Source of the DNA: Pseudobacter sp.
Lineage (GTDB): Bacteria; Bacteroidota; Bacteroidia; Chitinophagales; Chitinophagaceae
Assembly (NCBI GenBank): GCA_017849455.1
Contig: JAFIGX010000014.1
Coordinates: 124,001-188,000 of the forward strand
Length of the DNA: 64,000 nucleotides
Direction: 5' to 3'
Part shown: one piece after another, positions 1 through 7,654 of the stretch
How positions within the stretch are numbered: the stretch's first letter is position 1
Layout: each line of letters starts with the position of its first letter
Translations under genes and position numbers: made by a program
The notes under the pieces: generated by a model
The model's input: the letters and a program-made list of their open reading frames with translations, nothing else
What the model was told of the DNA's origin: nothing
Databases searched by the model: none

Positions 1-591
1 GCCGAAGTCTATGGAGGAAGCTCATACAGCGGAAAAAACAGATGGGCCGTGTATGATGGAAAGCAAAGAAGGGCAACACCTATCATTGCAGGATATGCCC
101 TTCCTGAAAATAAGGACGTACAGGGCGGTCTCGATTTCCGGTTACCGGATGGCAGGCATACCGGTTATATCAGGAACGTAGTGTTCAATGATGTGCATCT
201 GTTGGTAAAAGGCGGCAACCCGCTTTCAGACACCAGCGCTGCTCCTCCGGAACTGGGCGTTGGCCAATACAATGCGTCCAACCTGAAAGTGCAGCCTTCT
301 TATGGGCTCTGGGCGCGGCACGTGGAAGGACTTACAGTGAATGCAAGCTCCTTTAATTATGAGAAACGCGACAGCCGTTATGCTATCTTCCTCCACGATG
401 TGCTGGGAGCCACCATCAGCGATGTGAAGATGGTGAGGCCGGCAGATAATGCTGCAGTCGTGAAATGGAAAAATACTTCCGGCGTTTCCATAGATAAGAC
501 AACCTATTACCTTGACCAGTGGGACCATTCACCTGCTGCATTATCGGGTATCCTGCCTGATACCACTACAGGCAACTCCGGGCGAAGATGA
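1..591 (+). CDS. Glycoside hydrolase family 28-like protein, C-terminal part
   Basis: The reading frame is open from the first base, so the gene begins before the window and only about 196 residues are visible. The segment has the repeating beta-strand rungs of a right-handed beta-helix. A proline-rich stretch (SAAPPELGVGQ) is followed by YGLWARHVEGL and later by FLHDVLGATISDV, an arrangement typical of the end of bacteroidetal GH28 (polygalacturonase-like) enzymes. The catalytic Asp motifs would lie upstream and cannot be checked. It converges on the VOC gene with only 5 bp between the stops. Family is fairly sure, substrate unknown. Confidence 0.7.
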   Translation, partial: AEVYGGSSYSGKNRWAVYDGKQRRATPIIAGYALPENKDVQGGLDFRLPDGRHTGYIRNVVFNDVHLLVKGGNPLSDTSAAPPELGVGQYNASNLKVQPSYGLWARHVEGLTVNASSFNYEKRDSRYAIFLHDVLGATISDVKMVRPADNAAVVKWKNTSGVSIDKTTYYLDQWDHSPAALSGILPDTTTGNSGRR

Positions 592-596
592 ATTTA

Positions 597-1007
597 TTAT
601 TTTTTATCGCATCTCAGTAACCAGTGATTACCGAACTGATCAGTGAGATTGCCAAACAGATTGCCCGTTGCACTGATGGCTAAAGGATAGGTTGCATTCC
701 CTCCTTCCGATAACTTTTCATAGATCAGCCGGGTTTCCTGTTCATCCCTACAGTTAAGCAGCAGTGAAATGCTGTTACCCTTTATCAACCCCTGTTCCGG
801 GACCATATCCGATCCAAGCAGTACCAGTCCTTCCCTGGTCAATATTGCCTGAAGGATCAGGTCACTGATCCTGCCGGGCATCAGTCCCGGTGGATATGGT
901 TCTCCTACTGTGCGGAAGGCGAGCTGTCCACCCAACACCTCTTTGTAAAAGGTCATCGCTTCCCTGCAATTGCCATTGAATGTTAAATAGGCACTGATCT
1001 CCGGCAT
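597..1007 (-). CDS. VOC/PhnB-like superfamily protein
   Basis: A 136-residue protein with the glyoxalase/bleomycin-resistance (VOC) fold in its PhnB-like form. It opens with YLTFNGNCREAMTFYKEVLGG, the usual beta-alpha start of this family, and ends with LTDQFGNHWLL, the conserved closing strand. PhnB-like proteins are small cytoplasmic dimers, mostly of unknown substrate. The length is normal. The gene points away from a remnant gene on the other strand and stands alone. No specific reaction can be assigned. Confidence 0.8.
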   Translation of the reverse strand: MPEISAYLTFNGNCREAMTFYKEVLGGQLAFRTVGEPYPPGLMPGRISDLILQAILTREGLVLLGSDMVPEQGLIKGNSISLLLNCRDEQETRLIYEKLSEGGNATYPLAISATGNLFGNLTDQFGNHWLLRCDKK

Positions 1008-1120
1008 CCTGGCGCTTTAACTTGTTATTGATTTGTCAATGCAATGTTATTGTGAAAGATCAGTTGATCACGGGGGGTAAAAAGACAATAACAAGGCCGA
1101 TGCGGACAAAGCCGGTTATG

Positions 1121-1128
1121 TACATTTG
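1121..1128 (+). promoter_or_regulatory. TAnnTTTG box before a truncated gene
   Basis: TACATTTG matches the Bacteroidota -7 consensus TAnnTTTG and lies 4 bp before the ATG of the stub at 1133. No clear -33 TTG was seen, so this is a pattern match only. Confidence 0.35.
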
Positions 1129-1132
1129 TAAT

Positions 1133-1210
1133 ATGAAGCATATTTCCATTCTTATTCCCCGTGGACAAACCAGCCTGGTGAGGGCTCACGCCGGTGGAGT
1201 ATCGAAATAA
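1133..1210 (+). pseudogene. 5' remnant, possibly a DJ-1/PfpI-AraC (GlxA-like) regulator
   Basis: The 25-residue reading starts MKHISILIPRGQTSLV, which resembles the N-terminus of bacteroidetal GlxA-like regulators (DJ-1/PfpI domain plus AraC). It then runs into unrelated sequence and stops. The next 20 bases lead straight into an octamer-repeat hairpin. A promoter-like TACATTTG precedes the ATG. The likely story is a deleted regulator gene of which the promoter and first 16 or so codons remain. The assignment rests on memory of the family start and is tentative. Confidence 0.35.
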
Positions 1211-1232
1211 GTACAATAGGATATGAGGATAG

Positions 1233-1315
1233 GTTGATAGGTTAACAGGTTGATAAGGAGGTCTCCTAAATTCAGGGATACTCTTATCAACCTGTCAACC
1301 TGTTAACTTATCAAC
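1233..1315. repeat. Octamer-repeat hairpin, copy A
   Basis: The left arm has three 8-bp units (GTTGATAG, GTTAACAG, GTTGATAA) at 1233-1256. The right arm has four units in reverse orientation (TTATCAAC, CTGTCAAC, CTGTTAAC, TTATCAAC) at 1284-1315. Between them lies a 27-bp core (1257-1283) that matches the core of copy D at all but four positions. The arms can form a long imperfect hairpin. The outermost right-arm unit contains the TGA stop of metE (1311-1313). Confidence 0.85.
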
Positions 1316-3611
1316 TAATGAGAACCGCAGTCCTCATCTGCTGTGCCGCCTTTACCATATTGATAAGCGCCTGTTTTGTTTCCGGCCATTTACGGGTTTT
1401 CAATCCGCAGTCGGGGTTTACCCAGATATTTCCAGCCGGCAAAAGTGCGCAGGCTTTTTCCAGTAAGGCCATCATCTCTTCTACCGTTGGTACACGGGGC
1501 GAATGAATATCATACACACCGGGCCCTATCTCATTAGGATATTTGAAACCGGCAAAAGCTTCCAGTAATTCCATCTGCGAACGGGAAGTTTCGATGGTGA
1601 TCACATCGGCATCCATAGCGGCGATATGTTCTATGATATCGTTGAACTCACTGTAACACATGTGCGTGTGCACCTGCGTTTCGTCTATCACTCCACTTGC
1701 TGAAATCCTGAACGCTTTCACTGCCCAATGCAGATACGTGGGCCAGTCGCCTCTGCGCAATGGCAATCCCTCACGGATAGCAGGCTCATCGATCTGGATA
1801 ATACTGATGCCTGCTTTTTCCAGGTCTATCACCTCATCCCTGATAGCCAGTGCCAATTGGTTGGTAGTGATCTCGCGCGGCTGATCATTCCGCACGAACG
1901 ACCACTGCAGGATCGTTACAGGTCCTGTGAGCATACCTTTCATCAGGCGATCTGTTTGACCGGCCGCGAAGTGGCTCCAGTAAACGGTCATTTCCCTGGG
2001 GCGTTCAATATCGCCATAGATCACCGGCGGTTTTACACAGCGGCTGCCATAGCTCTGCACCCATCCGTTCTTCGTGAACAGGAAACCATCCAATTGTTCA
2101 CCGAAATATTCCACCATATCATTTCTTTCGAACTCACCATGCACCAATACATCCAGCCCGATCTCCTCCTGCCAGCGGATAGCGTCTACTGTTGCTTTTT
2201 TGATGGCTGAATCATACTCTGCTGCAGAAATTGTTTTTGATTTCAGCTTAGCCCGAAATTGCCTGATATCATCCGTTTGCGGAAAGGAGCCGATAGTGGT
2301 AGTGGGGAACAATGGCAATTGAAACCTTTTCTTTTGTAATTGCTGGCGAATAGGGAAAGGGCTTTTCCGCTTTGCCATTGTATCGGTGATGCCGGCCACC
2401 CGCTCTTTTACATTTTGTTTATGGATCAGGGACGATTTGTTTTTGCTGAGGATCGCCTGCTGGTTCCTGCCGAGCAACTCCGCATTGCCTTCAGCCACCA
2501 GTTTTAACTCCATCACCTCTTGTAATTTCTGCCTGGCAAAGGCCATCCAGTTCCTGATCACAGGATCGATCTCTGTTTCCAGTTCGAGATCGAATGGAGT
2601 GTGCAGCAATGAGCAACTGGGCGCAATCATGGTACGCTCCGTACCTATGGTGCTGATCGTTCGTTGAATGGTCAGTAACGATTGGTGGTAATCGTTCTTC
2701 CAGATATTGCGGCCATCTACCACCCCAAGCGACAAAGAAAGTTTATCCGGCATGATGGGTAACAATTCGTCGAGCTGCAGAGGTGCGCGTACAAGATCTA
2801 TATGCAGGGCGCACACGGGCAGTTGTACTGCCAGGGGTGCATTGTTGCGCAAGCCTTCAAAATAGGTAGTGAGTAAAATTTTCAGGTGTGGGCATTTAAG
2901 GTGGATCTCTTTGTAGGCGAGCAGGAATGCCTGCCTTTGTTTTTCGGTGAGATCGAGCGCGAGGAAAGGCTCATCGAGCTGGACCCATTCGGCCCGGTAA
3001 TCGTTTCGGAGCCTGTTGAGGATATCGATATAAACAGGTAACAGTTTTTTCAGCAGGTCGAGTTTATCGAACCCGGGTTCCTTTTCCTTCCCCAACATCA
3101 AATAAGATACCGGCCCGATCAATACCGGCTTTGGTGTCTTTCCAATTGCAGCGCGGGCACTGCTGCATTCACCAAAAAGGCGCGTCGAAAATATTTTGAA
3201 ATCCTGCGCGGCCGTAAATTCCGGAACGATATAATGATAATTGGTATCGAACCATTTGGTCATTTCCATGGCGGTGATATCGAGGTCGTCTTTTTGGTAG
3301 CCTCTTGCCATGGCGAAATACAGATCGATCTCTGCGTTCTCTTTTACTTCCGTTACTACAGGTGCATAGCGGTTGGGGATCACGCCCAGGAGCAGTGACA
3401 TGTCGAGCACATGATCGTAGAAGCTGAAATCATTGCAGGGAATAAGGTCGATCCCTGCGGCTGCCTGTAATTGCCAGTGCTGCTCCCGCAGATTTTTGGC
3501 TGTGAGGAATAGTTGGTCGCGGGAAATTTTGCCTGTCCAGTATTGTTCACAGGCTTTTTTCAATTCGCGATGGGCGCCCATACGTGGGTACCCCAGGTTG
3601 TTTGTCAGCAT
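1311..3611 (-). CDS. metE: Cobalamin-independent methionine synthase MetE
   Basis: 5-methyltetrahydropteroyltriglutamate-homocysteine S-methyltransferase, which makes methionine from homocysteine without vitamin B12 in the cytoplasm. The start MLTNNLGYPRMGAHRELKKA is the classic MetE N-terminus and fixes the ATG at 3611; a TTG two codons earlier is less likely. At 766 residues the length is normal. The C-terminal domain carries the zinc ligands in VHTHMCYSEF (His, Cys), a Glu in ITIETSR and the last Cys in NPDCGLKTR. A cobalamin riboswitch lies upstream, so expression should fall when B12 is available. The final LIS and the stop codon lie at the edge of an octamer-repeat hairpin. Confidence 0.97.
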   Translation of the reverse strand: MLTNNLGYPRMGAHRELKKACEQYWTGKISRDQLFLTAKNLREQHWQLQAAAGIDLIPCNDFSFYDHVLDMSLLLGVIPNRYAPVVTEVKENAEIDLYFAMARGYQKDDLDITAMEMTKWFDTNYHYIVPEFTAAQDFKIFSTRLFGECSSARAAIGKTPKPVLIGPVSYLMLGKEKEPGFDKLDLLKKLLPVYIDILNRLRNDYRAEWVQLDEPFLALDLTEKQRQAFLLAYKEIHLKCPHLKILLTTYFEGLRNNAPLAVQLPVCALHIDLVRAPLQLDELLPIMPDKLSLSLGVVDGRNIWKNDYHQSLLTIQRTISTIGTERTMIAPSCSLLHTPFDLELETEIDPVIRNWMAFARQKLQEVMELKLVAEGNAELLGRNQQAILSKNKSSLIHKQNVKERVAGITDTMAKRKSPFPIRQQLQKKRFQLPLFPTTTIGSFPQTDDIRQFRAKLKSKTISAAEYDSAIKKATVDAIRWQEEIGLDVLVHGEFERNDMVEYFGEQLDGFLFTKNGWVQSYGSRCVKPPVIYGDIERPREMTVYWSHFAAGQTDRLMKGMLTGPVTILQWSFVRNDQPREITTNQLALAIRDEVIDLEKAGISIIQIDEPAIREGLPLRRGDWPTYLHWAVKAFRISASGVIDETQVHTHMCYSEFNDIIEHIAAMDADVITIETSRSQMELLEAFAGFKYPNEIGPGVYDIHSPRVPTVEEMMALLEKACALLPAGNIWVNPDCGLKTRKWPETKQALINMVKAAQQMRTAVLIS

Positions 3612-3696
3612 ACTCAAAAACTTTTAGGTTAAACATTAAATGAATTAATGCCTTTACGTTTAAGTGTATGCTTCCGGAATTTCAAACTGTAAGAAA

Positions 3697-3731
3697 GGAC
3701 ACGGCGATGCCGGGAAAGTGAAAGCCGTTCC
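3697..3731 (-). terminator. Possible expression-platform hairpin for metE
   Basis: On the minus strand GGAACGGC can pair imperfectly with GCCGTGTCC, followed by TTTCTT. It sits between the cobalamin aptamer and the metE start, where a regulated terminator would be expected. The stem is imperfect, so control at ribosome binding remains possible. Confidence 0.35.
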
Positions 3732-3734
3732 TGA

Positions 3735-3890
3735 CTACTGCTTTAAACTGCGAAAGCATTCGTCCCGTTTTTCAGGCAAGTTCCTGGCTTCACCTCCTGG
3801 AAGGTATTACAGTTGCGCAACAGCCCGTGAATTACACACGGTTCCTTATTAAGATCCCGCAAAAAAGATCGGGGACCACCTGAAATGGAT
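3735..3890 (-). ncRNA. Cobalamin (B12) riboswitch upstream of metE
   Basis: The minus strand carries the conserved blocks of a B12 element in order: TCAGGTGGTCCCC, then AATAAGGAACCGTG, then the B12 box GGCTGTTGCGCAACTGTAA, then GTGAAGCCAGGAACTTGCC. The opening TCAGG (from 3883) can pair with the closing CCTGA (3776-3772), forming the basal stem. After the aptamer comes CGGGACGAATGCTTTCG, a candidate kissing-loop hairpin. Placement before metE, the B12-independent methionine synthase, is a well-known use of this riboswitch. Exact ends were judged by eye. Confidence 0.9.
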
Positions 3891-3977
3891 CTGATAAAGT
3901 AAAGAACAAGGGAATAAAGATAGGGAAAGTTTGTGGTAATATCATTTTGTTTGCCTGGAAGGCACAAAGGATGTAGG

Positions 3978-4019
3978 GTTGACAAGTTGAAAAGTTGACA
4001 AGTTGAAAAGTTGATAAGG
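3978..4019. repeat. Octamer-repeat array, copy B (one arm)
   Basis: Five perfect tandem 8-bp units: GTTGACAA, GTTGAAAA, GTTGACAA, GTTGAAAA, GTTGATAA, then GG. The opposite arm is reduced to AACCTTATC at 4041-4049, which overlaps the TAA stop of the GH76 gene. The 27-bp core of copies A and D is missing, so this looks like a decayed or half copy. It separates the GH76 gene from the metE riboswitch. Confidence 0.8.
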
Positions 4020-4044
4020 ATACTTTAAATATTAATACCCAACC

Positions 4045-5127
4045 TTATCGTCTTTGTAAGAAGTTATGCAGGCGGGCATAGATCTCCAGCATCGCTGCCT
4101 GCTCGATCAATTGTTTTTTCGGACCTTTTCCCAACAGGTTGGCGGCGTCTCTTTCCTGCCATCTCGATTCGCCATCCGTGATGAAGGCATCTATGTACTT
4201 TTTATTCCTGTCGTATCGATACAGGGCCAGGTATCCTCTCAATAATACCGCGTTGAACCACGCATTGGGCGGCCATTTCCCGTTAGTATAAAAATGGGAC
4301 CAGGCGCTTTCGGCCAGCCGTTGCGCTTCGCGGAGATACCGGGCATCGCCGGTGATGCCATGCAACAGTACATTGCTTTGCAGCATGGTGCCGGTATTGT
4401 AGGTATAGGTCCGTTTGTCGATCTTTCGGGAGGGTAATTTGATATTGTCGTAATAAACACCCTTATCGGAAAGAAGGTAGCGGTTGGTCCATTCATATAA
4501 TAACAGGGCGGTATCGAGATAGGGCTTTTCTTTGGTTGCCTTAAACAACTGCAGGGCGAGGATAATGCCAGGGCCATTGCTGCAGGTATTCTTGGTGCTA
4601 TGATCACGTTCTTTCCAATACAATCCACCCCCGGATGCAGTATCGAAGCCTGTCATCATGAAACGATAAATGAGTTTTCCCTGCTGGAGGAACAAAGGGT
4701 CGCCTGTTCGCTCCCAGGCATCCAGGCAGGCAATGCCGATCCATTGGTTATCATCATAGAACCTGTCTTCTTTTTTCAGTTTTACAATATGCGAGCCGTA
4801 GGCAGGGGCCGGTGGAGAGGGGTCATAATAATCGCGGATACTTTGGAGCACGCCTTTCATGGGTATGCGGCCGCTACCGGCACTCTCCGTTTCATTGGAC
4901 GCCTGAACGAGTGCGCATAACGGCCATAGATAGCTGTAGTGAAAGTCGGAGACACTATCAGGGCGATAATATTCCTTGTAATACCTGGTGGACGGATCGA
5001 AAAAATATTTTTCCATCGAGCTTTGGATCGCCTCTGCACGCTTTTCATATTCAGCGGCGGCTGGTTGCGCCGCAGCGTCGATTGCCCATAGAAAGAAAAA
5101 AACAGCAATAAGGAACTTTAATATCAT
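4045..5127 (-). CDS. GH76 family protein, exported (alpha-1,6-mannanase type)
   Basis: A 360-residue glycoside hydrolase of family 76, whose known members cut alpha-1,6-mannan backbones of yeast and related glycans. The paired catalytic aspartates are visible in YDDNQWIG at about residues 125-126. The alpha/alpha-barrel signatures GGLYWKERD and YNTGTMLQSN follow. I chose the ATG at 5127 because it opens a signal peptide (MILKFLIAVFFFLWAIDAAA); the longer frame would overlap the upstream gene by 150 bp. No lipobox, so probably periplasmic or secreted. It follows the other GH76 gene by 14 bp and is the last gene of PUL 1. Confidence 0.9.
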   Translation of the reverse strand: MILKFLIAVFFFLWAIDAAAQPAAAEYEKRAEAIQSSMEKYFFDPSTRYYKEYYRPDSVSDFHYSYLWPLCALVQASNETESAGSGRIPMKGVLQSIRDYYDPSPPAPAYGSHIVKLKKEDRFYDDNQWIGIACLDAWERTGDPLFLQQGKLIYRFMMTGFDTASGGGLYWKERDHSTKNTCSNGPGIILALQLFKATKEKPYLDTALLLYEWTNRYLLSDKGVYYDNIKLPSRKIDKRTYTYNTGTMLQSNVLLHGITGDARYLREAQRLAESAWSHFYTNGKWPPNAWFNAVLLRGYLALYRYDRNKKYIDAFITDGESRWQERDAANLLGKGPKKQLIEQAAMLEIYARLHNFLQRR

Positions 5128-5141
5128 CCTGACTTTATTTA

Positions 5142-6299
5142 TTATGACCCAAGCAGGTTCAGCCGTTTCAATTCGGCCATCACTTCCGCCATCATCACCC
5201 CACTCAATTGCGGTGTGAGGTTTACCTGTGAAGGTATGCTTTTCCAGTCGGGCCCGATCAGGCAATTCGGGTAAATGGTTCCTTTCTGCCACATGGTCTC
5301 TGCATTCTTTTGCAGGAACTGAACAAGATTCGTTTTCAGTGTGGCATCGATATTGCCGTCTGTGATCAACTGCAGCAGGTAACGGACGAAGATGCCGTTG
5401 AACAGACCACCATCCCCATTGTCGCCTGCCACCAGCACGCCATCCCTGCTCAATGCCGTGAGTGCTGCATTGGCCGTTCTGATGGCATCATTGCGATATT
5501 CAGGATCGCCGGTGATCTTGAATAACTCCACTGCGCTGCCGATCACCGTTCCATAATTGTATGTATACAACCTGGTATCGTAGCTGACAGGGTTGAAACT
5601 GGAAAGCCCATCCCAAATATCGCCATTCGATTTGATAAGATGCATTTTAAGCCAGCCGTAGATCTTTTTGGCCCAATCAAGGTCTGCCGCATCATTGGAA
5701 ACCCGGTAAAGCCTGGCCGCAAAGATGCACGCAGGTGCATTGGCGGGCGTATTCTTATTGGCCCTGTCTTTTCTCCAGTAGAACCCTCCCCCGCTCACAT
5801 CATCCCAGCCGGTTTTCACATCGGTCCAGAGAAGATCTGCCACATTTTTATACCGGGGATCATTGGTGGCTGTGTATGCTCTCAGGGATGATATGAGCAA
5901 CCATTCCATATCGTCGTAATAATAATTGATATAAGTGCCGCCATTGGCGGTTTTGAGGCCATCGATCAGCCTGTCCATCTGTTGTTTGATCACAGCATCC
6001 TTTCCTTTGCGGAGGTACTGATCGAGCAATACATCGAGTGCGTGGGCATTGGGCCAGTAATTGCCATTGAAGGAAGTGCCTCCCTGCTGGGCGGCATAAT
6101 AATTACCGGATGCATTCCAGAAATAAAAGTTGAGTGCGTTCTGGGCGCTGTCGGCAATTTTGGGCCAGTCGAATGTTCGCTTCGGGCCGGGGTTCCCATT
6201 ATTGGGTGGGCCGTCATCCTTCTGTTTGAAACAGGAGCTGAGCAGGACCATAGCCATCGATAAGGTTAATATGTGAAAGTCCTTTCCTTTTATCATCAT
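5142..6299 (-). CDS. GH76 family lipoprotein (alpha-1,6-mannanase type)
   Basis: A 385-residue lipoprotein with the lipobox LLSSC (Cys 23) followed by a linker rich in Pro, Gly and Asn. The GH76 catalytic pair is seen in YYYDDMEWLL (Asp 129-130). Family signatures GGGFYWRKDRANKNTPANAP and YNYGTVIGSAVEL follow. Being a lipoprotein it is probably held at the outer membrane, possibly surface-exposed to cut mannan before import, while its neighbour finishes the job inside. It is separated from the SusE-like gene by octamer-repeat hairpin copy C, which lies inside the operon. Confidence 0.9.
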   Translation of the reverse strand: MMIKGKDFHILTLSMAMVLLSSCFKQKDDGPPNNGNPGPKRTFDWPKIADSAQNALNFYFWNASGNYYAAQQGGTSFNGNYWPNAHALDVLLDQYLRKGKDAVIKQQMDRLIDGLKTANGGTYINYYYDDMEWLLISSLRAYTATNDPRYKNVADLLWTDVKTGWDDVSGGGFYWRKDRANKNTPANAPACIFAARLYRVSNDAADLDWAKKIYGWLKMHLIKSNGDIWDGLSSFNPVSYDTRLYTYNYGTVIGSAVELFKITGDPEYRNDAIRTANAALTALSRDGVLVAGDNGDGGLFNGIFVRYLLQLITDGNIDATLKTNLVQFLQKNAETMWQKGTIYPNCLIGPDWKSIPSQVNLTPQLSGVMMAEVMAELKRLNLLGS

Positions 6300-6328
6300 A
6301 AATAGGTTTGAGTTAAATGATTAGTATG

Positions 6329-6442
6329 GTTGACAGGTTGATAAGTTAACAAGTTGAAAAGTTGACAAGTTGAAAAGTGATCCCTGCTTGCCAGGAATTT
6401 CCCTGTCAACTTTTCAACTTGTTAACTTATCAACCTGTCAAC
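6329..6442. repeat. Octamer-repeat hairpin, copy C (40-bp arms)
   Basis: Left arm 6329-6368 (GTTGACAG, GTTGATAA, GTTAACAA, GTTGAAAA, GTTGACAA) pairs with right arm 6403-6442 at 39 of 40 positions. An extra GTTGAAAA unit follows the left arm. The core (6377-6402) resembles the reverse complement of the core of copies A and D (CAGGAATTTCC against GGAAGTCTCC, and ATCCCTG against CAGGGAT). It lies between the SusE-like gene and the GH76 lipoprotein gene, within the presumed PUL 1 transcript. Confidence 0.9.
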
Positions 6443-6453
6443 CTGCCCCGGCC

Positions 6454-7623
6454 TCACTGCTTTTTATACTCCTGCGTATACGCTGCTTCGCTGCCGCGGA
6501 GCGATAACCAGAAATCTGCCACTGCACCTTGTGTGAGATAATTCCTGTCGAATTTCCAGCTCCAGTCCCACTGACTGCCGTTGTTGGCCGCGAAGTTGAT
6601 GGTCTTATAAGGAACGGAATGCGGGTATTGGCCGTCCTGGCCCGGACTGTCGTTCGTGGAATAGTTCAGCCAGATATTCTTATCACCGCTTCCATCATTG
6701 ATGACCATCCTGTATTTATATCGCTCATCCAATCCCCAGGGCATACTGGTATAGGTAACGGTGGCCCCATTCTTGCGCCATACTCCATTCGATGTATAGG
6801 GAAGCGTGAACCAGAAAGTATTGCCGGCGCAATACCAGAGCGCTACCTCTTTCACTTCTGCCAGCGAACCGTTGATATTGTTGAAATCGAGCCGGATGCG
6901 CATCACTTTATCGGCGCCTGTAAAAGTCGTTTGGCCATTGGTGCCGATCATCAGCACGCCGGCATTGTCGAAGAGATAAAATTCTTTCGGCGTTCCGCTG
7001 ACGCCATCCACGAATTTGTAAGTGCCGGCTTTCAATAATGTGTAGATCTCGAATACGCCTGGTGAAAGCTGTTTCATCTTCAACGCATTGGCCAGGGTGG
7101 CGCCGCCTTCAGAAGAACTGCCTGTGATATAGACATCGCCGGGCAATACATCGAAACCACCAGGCCGTTCCAGGTCTATCACGGCAGAGAGGGCGGCTTT
7201 CCTTACATTGGTGCCCTTGGAAGCCATCACCGTCCACCTGAATTTTTTACGCTGAAAATAATCTGCCCCGCCCAGCTTTGCGATCTTGTTGAGATCGCCA
7301 TGTGTGAGCGTGAGCTTATTGAGCAATCCTTTATTATCGGAGACCATCGAGTAGAAGGGCTTCGAGAAATCACCATTCTCCTGGTCGAAAGCAACTTCAT
7401 ACAGCACCACCGATCCGTCTTCGGCCTTCGCATCTTCCCATTCGAAGCTCACGGACTGGTTGGTGGCCGGCTGCAGCTTGATATAAATATTATTGGCAGG
7501 GGTGAACAGGTTCTTTACTTCGGTGAGGTTGAGATTGATATCCCGGTCATCTTTTTTACAACCTGCCATCAGGGCTGTGAGCGAAAGTACCAGCAGGGGC
7601 AATCGAAAGATATTTGTTTGCAT
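6454..7623 (-). CDS. SusE/SusF-like outer membrane lipoprotein
   Basis: A 389-residue lipoprotein with lipobox LMAGCKK at about residue 22. The N-terminal part (NLFTPANNIYIKLQPATNQ, then FEWEDAKAEDGSVVLYEVAF) is the Ig-like domain of the SusE family. The rest is beta-rich, with aromatic runs fit for carbohydrate contact. SusE/F proteins bind glycan at the cell surface and help deliver it to the SusCD importer; they are not enzymes. Position directly after susD is the usual one. The bound glycan is inferred from the two GH76 genes that follow. Confidence 0.82.
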   Translation of the reverse strand: MQTNIFRLPLLVLSLTALMAGCKKDDRDINLNLTEVKNLFTPANNIYIKLQPATNQSVSFEWEDAKAEDGSVVLYEVAFDQENGDFSKPFYSMVSDNKGLLNKLTLTHGDLNKIAKLGGADYFQRKKFRWTVMASKGTNVRKAALSAVIDLERPGGFDVLPGDVYITGSSSEGGATLANALKMKQLSPGVFEIYTLLKAGTYKFVDGVSGTPKEFYLFDNAGVLMIGTNGQTTFTGADKVMRIRLDFNNINGSLAEVKEVALWYCAGNTFWFTLPYTSNGVWRKNGATVTYTSMPWGLDERYKYRMVINDGSGDKNIWLNYSTNDSPGQDGQYPHSVPYKTINFAANNGSQWDWSWKFDRNYLTQGAVADFWLSLRGSEAAYTQEYKKQ

Positions 7624-7654
7624 ATTTCTGTTGTTAGAGATAATAGTTGATGAA

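Noticed and set aside
3735..3890. SAM riboswitch as the metE leader element
   Set aside because: None of the SAM-I core order was found, whereas the B12 box GCGCAACTGTAA and the paired TCAGG/CCTGA are present.
3743..3985. An 80-codon minus-strand frame upstream of metE
   Set aside because: It is the chance reading of the cobalamin riboswitch, whose conserved blocks explain the sequence better.
6329..6442. CRISPR array
   Set aside because: Units are 8 bp, directly adjacent without spacers, and mirrored around a core; no cas genes are present.
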